Shown piece by piece: positions 25,894-33,307 of a stretch of DNA of 42,641 nucleotides. Positions within the stretch are counted from its first letter, which is position 1. Each line of letters starts with the position of its first letter. The DNA is taken from contig CANOBT010000030.1 in the NCBI GenBank assembly GCA_947564305.1, positions 1-42,641 on the forward strand. Direction: 5' to 3'. The translations under genes and the position numbers were made by a program. The notes below the pieces were generated by a model. It did no database searches. It was not told the origin of the DNA and was given only the letters and a program-made list of their open reading frames with translations. The stretch is from an uncultured Lachnospiraceae bacterium. Lineage in GTDB: Bacteria > Bacillota_A > Clostridia > Lachnospirales > Lachnospiraceae.

Positions 25894-26775
25894 CTATTCA
25901 GCCACGATTTCGCCTTCTTTTAATGTAATGGGGTCAGAACTTGCGTTGATGATGCAGGGGTAATATTCGCCCGCTTCGTCTGCCGTTATCTCATAAGAAA
26001 GATTTAGGGAGAGTGTATCCGGGAAGTCCTTCCCCATCAGCGTTCCATTAAAAATATATTGGTAGGAGACAAACTGCCCTCTTCCGGAATTGATTTCCGA
26101 CGGATATTCTTCCACTTCCAATTTTAGAGATTCGCCTTCATCCAAATGCCATCCGCTTCCATCTTCTTTGGTAAAAATGACCATCACCCCGTTTACAAAT
26201 ATGACTTCAGGGGTGAAAAATTTCTCATCCTTCTCCTGAACTGCAAATGCGCTGATGGAACGAGGCATACAGGTGTCAGGCTGTACTTCGCGGATGAGGG
26301 GATGGCTTATGGTCAGAGTCTCAGAGTGTTTCCAGTTTGGCATGTCCTTTGGAGCCTGTATTCCGTCCGGTAATATACACAAATCTCCATAAGCTTCATA
26401 TAACTCGTCCTTATTGACGATATTTCCCTCGGAGTCTGTGACAATTGCGATTCCGCTCATTTCCTTGCCAACCAGGTCACGGTTGGTTTCATCCACCAGC
26501 TCCGCACCATGGATTCTGCGTAAGTTTCCTTCATAGATTGCAAGAGAAATAGAAGATAATGCGGTGATGATTGCCGCTGCAATTAGAAGACGTACCTTCC
26601 ATGCTGTCTTCTGCCTAAGTTTTTTCATACTTTTTGGACTGTTTTCCAGTACCGCCTGGATTGTTGTCTCAGCAGAGAAATCCTGAACTGTCTCGGGGAT
26701 GCCGTCATATTCGTTTAGCAGGCTGACGGCCTCTTCTGAAATCAGGTCAAAGGCATCATATAGATTAAGTTTCAT
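25894..26775 (-). CDS. Putative membrane anti-sigma factor
   Basis: A 293-residue protein with a cytoplasmic N-terminal region of about 58 residues, one transmembrane segment at about 60-80 (VRLLIAAAIITALSSISLAIY) and an extracellular C-terminal domain of some 210 residues rich in beta strands. Its start lies 11 bases inside the end of the ECF sigma gene, the normal coupling of sigma and anti-sigma. It lacks the HxxxCxxC zinc motif. The anti-sigma role is inferred from position and topology; the extracellular domain would be the stress sensor. Confidence 0.8.
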   Translation of the reverse strand: MKLNLYDAFDLISEEAVSLLNEYDGIPETVQDFSAETTIQAVLENSPKSMKKLRQKTAWKVRLLIAAAIITALSSISLAIYEGNLRRIHGAELVDETNRDLVGKEMSGIAIVTDSEGNIVNKDELYEAYGDLCILPDGIQAPKDMPNWKHSETLTISHPLIREVQPDTCMPRSISAFAVQEKDEKFFTPEVIFVNGVMVIFTKEDGSGWHLDEGESLKLEVEEYPSEINSGRGQFVSYQYIFNGTLMGKDFPDTLSLNLSYEITADEAGEYYPCIINASSDPITLKEGEIVAE

Positions 26776-27310
26776 AGGTGAATCCTCCTTCCTCTAAAAT
26801 AGAACGCAGTTTTTTGCGGCTTCGGCTCAATTTTGTTTTGATTGTTGACAGCGGCTGCTGTTCTTCCTCGGATATTTGCTGAAGGGTTTTTCCTTGAAAA
26901 TAGAATTTCAGCAGTAATATCTGGCTTTCCGTACTTAATTCCTGCAATGCATCAAATATAATTTTCCGGAGTTCAATCTGTGAAAATGAATCAGGAAAAT
27001 CACCAAGAATTTCATCAGCCAACGGCACATAAGGGACTAGCTTTTTCTTTTCATTTATTGCAATATTCCGGGCAATTGCGCCGATATAAGGCTTCAACTG
27101 TTCATCCTTCTCAACCTGAATGTTTTCCGTATGTTCCCATAGTTGAATAAAGACCAGATTGATCACACCTTGTATATCAATCTCCGGTAAATGGCTTTGA
27201 AGGATTGTATAAACAATCGTAGCAACATAAGAATTGTATTTTCGGATGAGTTCCTCTAATGCTGTTTGGTCTTTCCTTTTTAATCGTTGGGCTAATTTGT
27301 TGTCTGCCAT
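26765..27310 (-). CDS. ECF-type RNA polymerase sigma factor
   Basis: A 181-residue sigma-70 family protein. Region 2 includes LEELIRKYNSYVATIVYTIL and the -10 recognition helix (DIQGVINLVFIQLWEH, then LKPYIGAIARNIAINEKKK). Region 4 has LQELSTESQILLLKFYFQG followed by LSTIKTKLSRSRKKLR. ATG 27310 is selected because GAGGAGGA stands 6 bases upstream; the longer frame is not supported. It is followed, overlapping, by its presumed membrane anti-sigma factor. Confidence 0.92.
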   Translation of the reverse strand: MADNKLAQRLKRKDQTALEELIRKYNSYVATIVYTILQSHLPEIDIQGVINLVFIQLWEHTENIQVEKDEQLKPYIGAIARNIAINEKKKLVPYVPLADEILGDFPDSFSQIELRKIIFDALQELSTESQILLLKFYFQGKTLQQISEEEQQPLSTIKTKLSRSRKKLRSILEEGGFTYET

Positions 27311-27332
27311 CTCGTATCCTCCTCTTTCTATT

Positions 27333-27362
27333 ATATACAACTTGCGGACAGGAAAAGTTTCA
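27333..27362 (-). promoter_or_regulatory. ECF-type promoter candidate before the sigma gene
   Basis: On the minus strand TGAAAC (27357-27362) followed by TTTTCC resembles the -35 element used by ECF sigma factors, and GTATAT lies 18 bases further. This suggests autoregulation. A TATAAT overlaps at 27330-27335, so a sigma-A start cannot be excluded. Confidence 0.45.
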
Positions 27363-27440
27363 GATTTTCTAAAAAAGAGTAATAAAAAATGAATTTTTTG
27401 CCTGTTTGCCATGATTTTGGTATAAAATAAGAAATAGTAC

Positions 27441-27471
27441 TTGACTTTCCACCTTGTGGAAGCTGTATAAA
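27441..27471 (+). promoter_or_regulatory. MerR-type promoter with 19-bp spacer and dyad
   Basis: TTGACT and TATAAA are 19 bases apart, the over-long spacing typical of MerR-activated promoters, and the spacer holds the perfect dyad TTCCAC-ctt-GTGGAA. It drives the merR-ybjQ pair, indicating autoregulation. Confidence 0.85.
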
Positions 27472-27555
27472 GAGGGTAGTTTAAGCCATATGAAAGAAGC
27501 GCAGACACTGGAATGCGGCTTAGACGGCCAGACAATGGGGATTGGAGTGAGAGGA

Positions 27556-28197
27556 ATGAAGATTAAGCAGGTTGAGGAGCTGGTCGGTATTACAAAAAAG
27601 AATATCCGCTTTTACGAGGAGCAGGGACTTCTGGAAGTGAAGCGGGCGGAAAACGGATACCGGGAGTACGGTTTAAGTGATGTAAAGCGTCTTCAAGAAA
27701 TCAGGCTTCTGCGGAAACTTGCGATTCCCATCGAAGATATGAGGCAGATGTTCGAGGGAAAGAAAAGCCTGAGAAGCTGCCTGGAATATCAGGTGGAGGA
27801 GATGGAACGCCAAAAAAACAATCTTTTGCAGATACAGTCGTTTTGCGAAGAACTTTTGGATGCAAATATCTCTTTGGAAAGCCTTGATGCACCTCAATGT
27901 CTGGAGAAGATGGAAAAATTAGAAAAGGAGGGAACCAATTTTATGGATGTAAGGAAAACGGACGTTCACAAAAAGAAAATCATGGGGGCGGCAATCGGCG
28001 GCGGAGTCATGGTTTTGCTGATGGCTCTTACGATTGGGATTATGATATGGGGCTATATGGAAGACCCAATCCCAATCGGAGTATTGCTGTTCATAATCGG
28101 AATGCCGGCAGTGGTTATTATTGGCGTGGTTATTGCGCTGATTGGAAGAGTAAAAGAAATTAAAGGAGGAGAAGAAGATGAAGCTTCTAAGTATTGA
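27556..28197 (+). CDS. MerR family regulator with two C-terminal membrane segments
   Basis: A 213-residue protein. Residues 1-70 are a MerR DNA-binding domain (MKIKQVEELVGITKKNIRFYEEQGLLEVKR), followed by the dimerisation coiled coil to about 130. Unlike ordinary MerR proteins it continues into two hydrophobic segments (about 142-163 and 168-190), so it is probably membrane-tethered. ATG 27556 has GGAGTGAGAGG upstream; a longer in-frame start at 27490 gives no MerR homology. Its end overlaps the YbjQ gene by 20 bases. The effector may be a membrane-related signal, which is inference. Confidence 0.9.
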   Translation: MKIKQVEELVGITKKNIRFYEEQGLLEVKRAENGYREYGLSDVKRLQEIRLLRKLAIPIEDMRQMFEGKKSLRSCLEYQVEEMERQKNNLLQIQSFCEELLDANISLESLDAPQCLEKMEKLEKEGTNFMDVRKTDVHKKKIMGAAIGGGVMVLLMALTIGIMIWGYMEDPIPIGVLLFIIGMPAVVIIGVVIALIGRVKEIKGGEEDEASKY

Positions 28198-28495
28198 ATA
28201 TATTCCGGGGATGGAATTTGAGGCATTGGATATGGTGAAAGGAACGGTTGTGCATTCCAAGAATTTTGGGAAGGATTTTATGGCCGGAATGAAAACTTTG
28301 GTGGGCGGTGAAATCGTGAGCTACACGGAGATGCTCAATGAGGCGCGCCAGATTGCAGTGAAAAGGATGGTGGATGAGGCGAAAGCGCTCGGTGCGGACG
28401 CGGTGATAGGAGTGAAATACGGCTCCTCACAAGTGATGCAGGGGGCAGCGGAAGTGATTGCCTATGGAACTGCGGTCAAATATATTGCAAAATAG
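28178..28495 (+). CDS. YbjQ/UPF0145 family protein
   Basis: A 105-residue protein of the YbjQ family (often labelled heavy-metal-binding domain). It shows the motif VKGTVVHSKNFGKDFMAGMK, a conserved EARQIAVKRMVDEAKALGADAVIGV segment and a C-terminal AYGTAV strand. Members form pentameric rings. The gene overlaps merR by 20 bases, with AAAGGAGGAG before its ATG, so it is probably induced by that regulator. Metal binding in vivo is not demonstrated by the sequence. Confidence 0.9.
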   Translation: MKLLSIEYIPGMEFEALDMVKGTVVHSKNFGKDFMAGMKTLVGGEIVSYTEMLNEARQIAVKRMVDEAKALGADAVIGVKYGSSQVMQGAAEVIAYGTAVKYIAK

Positions 28496-28532
28496 ACAGG
28501 GAAAGATTATGATTTAGTAATGTGAGAAGCGG

Positions 28533-28580
28533 CCGGGCAGACGGGTCCTGTAAAGGGAAGGTCTGCCCGGTTGTTTTTTT
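28533..28580 (+). terminator. Terminator of the merR-ybjQ operon
   Basis: CCGGGCAGAC (28533-28542) pairs perfectly with GTCTGCCCGG (28561-28570), followed by TTG and T7. Confidence 0.95.
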
Positions 28581-28667
28581 GACCTGTAGATTAATTAAAA
28601 CTGATACAATCCGCATAAATTTTGACTCTGCCGATTTGAAATGTAAGTAGATGTAACACAGAATCCA

Positions 28668-28676
28668 TGGTACAAT
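28668..28676 (+). promoter_or_regulatory. Extended -10 promoter candidate for the ArAE-type gene
   Basis: TGGTACAAT fits TG-N-TATAAT with one mismatch. The roughly 130-base leader that follows has a small hairpin (AAATCT with AGATTT near 28734-28750) before the GGGAGGAG ribosome site. Confidence 0.4.
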
Positions 28677-28814
28677 AAAATCTCTGGGATTGATTATAAC
28701 TTGAAAAAGTTTATAAGCCGGATAGCTTGCTGAAAATCTGTCGGAGATTTATCGAAGACGGGGATTTTTCGTTGGTGGACAATGATGGAAAGCACGTAAA
28801 GATTGGGAGGAGAA

Positions 28815-29873
28815 ATGCAAGAAAAAAACACGAAATGGACAAAAAGCAGAAAAATACTGCTTCTGGCAATTAAAATTGCGATTGGGAGCAGTGCAGCCAT
28901 CTATATTGCACAGCTTTTAGGACTTGAATATGCGATATCTGCAGGGACGATTACTATGCTGACGCTGATGACTACAAAGTGGGAGACTGTCAAGCTGTCC
29001 CTCTTCCGTTTGATCACATTTGTTACGACAATCTTGTTGGCATGGATTGTTTTTACCCATGTAAACAGTATCTGGATCGGATATGGGATTTTTATCTTTT
29101 TTGTCGTTCTGTTTGCGGAAGTGCTGGGCTGGCGGGCAACCATATCGGTCAACGCCGTGATTGGCGCCCATCTTTTGACTAGCCATGATTTTGGCATAGC
29201 TTTTGTAGAAAATGAATTTTATCTTGTGTTGATTGGAATTGTCATCGCGTTTATTTTAAATCTATTTCAAAATAATTACAGGCATAAACAGGATATCATT
29301 GCTGATATGCGTTATACGGAGAGCCAGCTACAGATGATCTTGTGCCGGTTCGCAAAGTATTTATCGTTTGCAGACGTGGGAGCAAGTACGGATAAAAACG
29401 GGCAGGCATCCACAGGAAGTCTCTGGGACGATATCATTAAGCTGGAAAAGGAATTGCAGGACTTCATTCTGGAAGCATATGAATACCAGGAAAATACATT
29501 TCATTCTCATCCGGCATATTATATAGATTATTTTGAGATGCGCTCCGACCAGTGCCATGTGCTCCACAACCTGCATTATGAAGTAAAGAAAATACGTGCC
29601 ATACCGAAGCAGGCAAAGGTAGTGGCTGAATATATGCTCTATCTTTCAGATTATGTGACGGAGAGGAATGTACCCTCCGCGCAGATGGAAAAGCTGGAAG
29701 GGATTTTTCAGGATATGAAGAAAGAAGAACTGCCGAAGTCCAGAGAAGAGTTTGAAAACCGGGCAATTCTCTATCATATTTTGATGGATATGGAGGAGTT
29801 TCTTGTATATAAGCAGCGTTTTGTGAAAGCGCTGGATGAGCAGCAGAGGAAAATGTATTGGGGGCAGGAGTGA
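28815..29873 (+). CDS. Aromatic acid exporter (ArAE/FUSC-like) family protein
   Basis: A 352-residue protein. The first 150 residues hold about four to six short hydrophobic segments (KIAIGSSAAIYIAQLLGLEYAI, LSLFRLITFVTTILLAWIVF, IWIGYGIFIFFVVLFAEVLGW and YLVLIGIVIAFILNLF), the layout of the ArAE_1 family; the rest is a cytoplasmic helical domain. ATG 28815 is chosen for GGGAGGAG directly upstream; the TTG at 28803 would be within it. Function is by family only: relatives are thought to export aromatic acids. Confidence 0.85.
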   Translation: MQEKNTKWTKSRKILLLAIKIAIGSSAAIYIAQLLGLEYAISAGTITMLTLMTTKWETVKLSLFRLITFVTTILLAWIVFTHVNSIWIGYGIFIFFVVLFAEVLGWRATISVNAVIGAHLLTSHDFGIAFVENEFYLVLIGIVIAFILNLFQNNYRHKQDIIADMRYTESQLQMILCRFAKYLSFADVGASTDKNGQASTGSLWDDIIKLEKELQDFILEAYEYQENTFHSHPAYYIDYFEMRSDQCHVLHNLHYEVKKIRAIPKQAKVVAEYMLYLSDYVTERNVPSAQMEKLEGIFQDMKKEELPKSREEFENRAILYHILMDMEEFLVYKQRFVKALDEQQRKMYWGQE

Positions 29874-30183
29874 GAACTAGCTTATATAATATATGTTTAT
29901 AAAGATGAAACTGCTTGGACGAAGCTTGAAAAAATGAGAAATTAGAAAACGTTGCTTACGAAACAATATTAGAAAAGAAAGTTATATGCGCATATTCCAC
30001 AAAAAAACTGTGTAAAATTTGTGAACTATGCACATATCAAATACAATTCATGCAAAAAACAAACAATTTATGCGGAAATCTGCACAACACATAAAAGTAT
30101 GTTAATATTCCTTTCAGAATCAGTTACAGCCCACCGCCCCGTGGACTGTAAACAGAATCATATCAAAAAGGAGGAGAAAGGAA
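29874..30183 (+). promoter_or_regulatory. Regulatory region before the GH3 cluster
   Basis: A gene-free A/T-rich stretch. TGC-led boxes (TGCGCATAT, TGCACATAT, TGCAAAAAA, TGCGGAAAT, TGCACAACA) start at 29987, 30029, 30051, 30071 and 30081, spaced 42, 22, 20 and 10 bases, i.e. near multiples of one DNA turn. A hairpin (GTTACAG...CTGTAAAC, 30123-30152) sits before AAGGAGGAG. No clear sigma-A promoter was identified; TTAATATT near 30102 is the best -10 candidate. Confidence 0.5.
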
Positions 30184-33100
30184 ATGATTGATTTTTTGGC
30201 AAAAGTACTGGGCCCGATTTTTGTGAATTTCGGTGTCAGCGAGGCAGATTTTCAGGCATATCTAACGCAGCTTAGCGGCTATGTGTATTTCATCCTTGCA
30301 TTGCTGGTTGTGTTGATTGTCGTATTGGTGCTGGCCCAGAAGGCAAAGAAAGGGTTCAGGCATGTGGTACGTTGGCAGGCGGTGCTTGCGTTTGTGGCAA
30401 TCATAGCAATATTAGTAAATATGATTTGTTATGGACCGATGTACAGTAACGTATCCGGTTTCTTGAATGCATCTAAGGTAGACCTGCCGGAGGAAACTGT
30501 AGCACAGAGCAGGGAAATGGTGAAGAAGCTTGGCGAGGAAGGTTTGATTCTTGCAAAGAATGAAGGGCTTCTGCCGTTGTCATCCGATGTATCCAAGCTG
30601 AACGTATTTGGTTGGGATTCCACCAATCCGATTTTGGGAGGAACAGGTTCAGGTTCCTCAGATTCTTCTTCCGCAGTGGGGATTCTTCAATCCTTACAGG
30701 ATGCAGGCTATGAGACGAATCAAACGTTGACAGATATGTATGTAGAATATCGTGCAGACCGCCCGGAGATTAGTATGCACGGACAGGACTGGACACTTCC
30801 GGAACCGACCGTGGATGCTTACACAGACTCCATCATGAGCGAGGCAAAAGATTTTTCTGACACAGCGGTTATCGTAATCGGACGTTCCGGCGGAGAAAAT
30901 GCCGACCTGCCGACAGATATGAATGCAGTTATCAAAGGCACTTATGATTTGGCGGACGTGGTTTCCAGTGCACCTGGCAACTTTGATTTTACAAGAAGTT
31001 CTTATACAAATAATGGTTCTTACGATGATTTTGAAGAGGGCGAGTCCTATCTGGAACTTTCTGTGACTGAGGAAGACATGGTAGAAAAGGTGTGCTCCGA
31101 GTTCGACAATGTTATCGTAGTAGTCAATGCAAACAATGCTATGGAACTGGGCTGGGTTGAAGAATATGAACAGATAGGGGCAGTCATCCTTGCACCAGGT
31201 ACAGGAGCATCCGGTTTTGCAGCATTAGGTGAGATTATCAATGGTTCCGTAAATCCATCCGGAAAAACAGTAGATACTTATGTAAGAGATTTGACACAGA
31301 CTCCATATTATAACAATATCGGAAACCATTCTTACAGCAATGTTCAGGATTTGAATGACCAGGGTGTGGCTGCAGACCCATCTTCTATGGGAAATCTTTC
31401 CTTTGTAAATTATGTAGAAGGTATCTATGTAGGTTATAAATTCTATGAGACGGCTGCAGAGGAAGGACTTATTGAATATGATGAGCATGTGCAGTATCCG
31501 TTTGGATATGGATTAAGCTATACAACATTTGAGAAAGAAATCCAGAACTTTAAGGATAATGGCGATACCATTACATTTGACGTAGAAGTGAAAAATACCG
31601 GAGATACAGCCGGTAGAGACGTCGTAGAAATTTATTTCACGCCGCCTTATGAAAATGGCGGAATTGAGAAAGCTTCCGTGAATCTGATTCAGTTTGAAAA
31701 GACAGACGAAATTGAGCCGGGCGCATCCGCAGCTGTTTCTTTTGAAATCCCGAAAGAAGATATGGCATCTTATGATTCCGAAGGAATCAAAGTACAGGGT
31801 GGCGGTTATATTTTAGAGGCTGGCGAGTATGTAGTTTCTGTTCGTTCTGATTCACATACGGTAGCTGATGAAGAGACATTTAAGGTAGAGAAAGATGTTG
31901 ACTACAGCAAAGAGGGACGTGCAAGCGACCTGGAAGTTGCAGTCAATCAGTTTGAAGATTATTCCCGCGGCGATTTCGTGCAGTTGTCCAGAGCAGATGC
32001 ATTCAAGAATTATGAGGAAGCATGTGCGGCTCCTTCTGAGGAACAGTATGTGATGTCTGACGAAGTAAGGGAAAAGGTGATTGAAAGTGCGGTAGGCACT
32101 TATGATGGAACAAAATATAATGATGACGCTGACAAAATGCCGACCATGGATGCAAATAACGGGCTGACACTCTATGAGCTGACCGGTTTGGATTATGATG
32201 ATCCGAAGTGGGATGAATTGTTAGATCAGATGAGCTTTGACGATATGGTGAAACTGATCAACATTGGTGGATGGCAGACAACGGAAGTGAAGTCTGTAGG
32301 CAAGATTGCAACTTCTGACTGTGACGGACCGGCAGGTTTGAGCAACTTTGTGACTGGCGCGTATGGAACAGCATATCCTTCCGAAGTATTGATGGCACAG
32401 ACATGGAACCAGAGCCTGGCATATGAATTAGGACAGTGCATGGGCCAGGAATACAAAGATGCCAACAACTATGGCTGGTATGGACCGGCAATGAATACAC
32501 ATCGTTCCGCATTTGCAGGACGTAACTTTGAATACTATTCAGAGGACGGTGTGCTTGCAGGACGGATTGCAGCAAACCAGGTCAATGGTGCGGCAGAGCA
32601 CGGTGTATACGCATACATTAAGCATTTCGCATTAAATGACCAGGAGATCAACCGGACTTCCATGCTCATGACTTTCTCTTCTGAGCAGGCAATCCGCGAG
32701 ATTTATCTGAAACCTTTTGAGATTGCAACCAAGGAATTTGAAGGAACCTCACGCGCAGTGATGTCTTCTTTCAACTGGATTGGTACAGTGCCAAGCTGTG
32801 CAAACAGCAACCTGCTGAACAATGTGCTCCGCGGCGAGTGGGGATTTGTCGGCATGGTAGAGACAGATTATGATGGTTCTTATGGATACATGATTACAGA
32901 CCACAGCATCCGTAACGGAAATGATTTGATGTTGGGATTCGGAAGCGCGGAATCTAATATCCTTTCAGATAAGAGTGCGACTGCAGTTCAGGCAATGCGT
33001 CAGGCATGTAAGAATATCCTGTATACCATCGGCAACAGCGGATATTATACAGTGGATGAAGACCCGGCAGGTGTTATGACAAATATGACGAAGATCTTCA

Positions 33101-33198
33101 TTACAGTTGATGTGATCGTGGCATTGATTATTATTGCCGTAGAAGCAATCGTAATCCTGCGTTATATGAAAAAGAAAAAAGCGGCTTCTGAAAAATAA
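30184..33198 (+). CDS. Membrane-anchored glycoside hydrolase family 3 with permuted domains
   Basis: A 1004-residue GH3-type enzyme. Two transmembrane segments (about 30-52 and 66-88) come first. Then follow the GH3 C-terminal sandwich (from about 105, EGLILAKNEGLLPLS), a fibronectin-III-like domain (about 440-550), the GH3 N-terminal barrel (about 650-950, with CDGPAGL, GRNFEYYSED, YIKHFALND) and a third transmembrane helix (about 970-992). Domain order is therefore the reverse of classical GH3. The presumed nucleophile is D895 in ETDYDG, where VSDW is usual. The likely role is beta-glucoside or related glycan cleavage at the cell surface, the sidedness being uncertain. AAAGGAGGAG precedes the ATG. 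Confidence 0.9.
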   Translation: MIDFLAKVLGPIFVNFGVSEADFQAYLTQLSGYVYFILALLVVLIVVLVLAQKAKKGFRHVVRWQAVLAFVAIIAILVNMICYGPMYSNVSGFLNASKVDLPEETVAQSREMVKKLGEEGLILAKNEGLLPLSSDVSKLNVFGWDSTNPILGGTGSGSSDSSSAVGILQSLQDAGYETNQTLTDMYVEYRADRPEISMHGQDWTLPEPTVDAYTDSIMSEAKDFSDTAVIVIGRSGGENADLPTDMNAVIKGTYDLADVVSSAPGNFDFTRSSYTNNGSYDDFEEGESYLELSVTEEDMVEKVCSEFDNVIVVVNANNAMELGWVEEYEQIGAVILAPGTGASGFAALGEIINGSVNPSGKTVDTYVRDLTQTPYYNNIGNHSYSNVQDLNDQGVAADPSSMGNLSFVNYVEGIYVGYKFYETAAEEGLIEYDEHVQYPFGYGLSYTTFEKEIQNFKDNGDTITFDVEVKNTGDTAGRDVVEIYFTPPYENGGIEKASVNLIQFEKTDEIEPGASAAVSFEIPKEDMASYDSEGIKVQGGGYILEAGEYVVSVRSDSHTVADEETFKVEKDVDYSKEGRASDLEVAVNQFEDYSRGDFVQLSRADAFKNYEEACAAPSEEQYVMSDEVREKVIESAVGTYDGTKYNDDADKMPTMDANNGLTLYELTGLDYDDPKWDELLDQMSFDDMVKLINIGGWQTTEVKSVGKIATSDCDGPAGLSNFVTGAYGTAYPSEVLMAQTWNQSLAYELGQCMGQEYKDANNYGWYGPAMNTHRSAFAGRNFEYYSEDGVLAGRIAANQVNGAAEHGVYAYIKHFALNDQEINRTSMLMTFSSEQAIREIYLKPFEIATKEFEGTSRAVMSSFNWIGTVPSCANSNLLNNVLRGEWGFVGMVETDYDGSYGYMITDHSIRNGNDLMLGFGSAESNILSDKSATAVQAMRQACKNILYTIGNSGYYTVDEDPAGVMTNMTKIFITVDVIVALIIIAVEAIVILRYMKKKKAASEK

Positions 33199-33230
33199 GA
33201 TATTAGAGTAGTTTTAGCAGAATAAAACAG

Positions 33231-33281
33231 AAGGGGTGTTGCTCCTGCAGCTTGTCCGGCTGTTGGGGCGGCATCCTTTTT
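33231..33281 (+). terminator. Terminator between the two GH3 genes
   Basis: A long stem rich in G-T pairs (AAGGGGTGTTGCTCC with GGGGCGGCATCCTT) holds an inner CAGC/GCTG hairpin and ends in T5. It could limit read-through into the second GH3 gene, which lies only 27 bases further. Confidence 0.7.
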
Positions 33282-33307
33282 AAATATAATTTTATGGAAA
33301 GAAGAAG

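Noticed and set aside
26765..27535. Longer start for the ECF sigma factor (256 residues)
   Set aside because: The 75 extra residues do not look like sigma region 1 or 2, cross the MerR promoter region and lack a ribosome site; the ATG at 27310 has GAGGAGGA.
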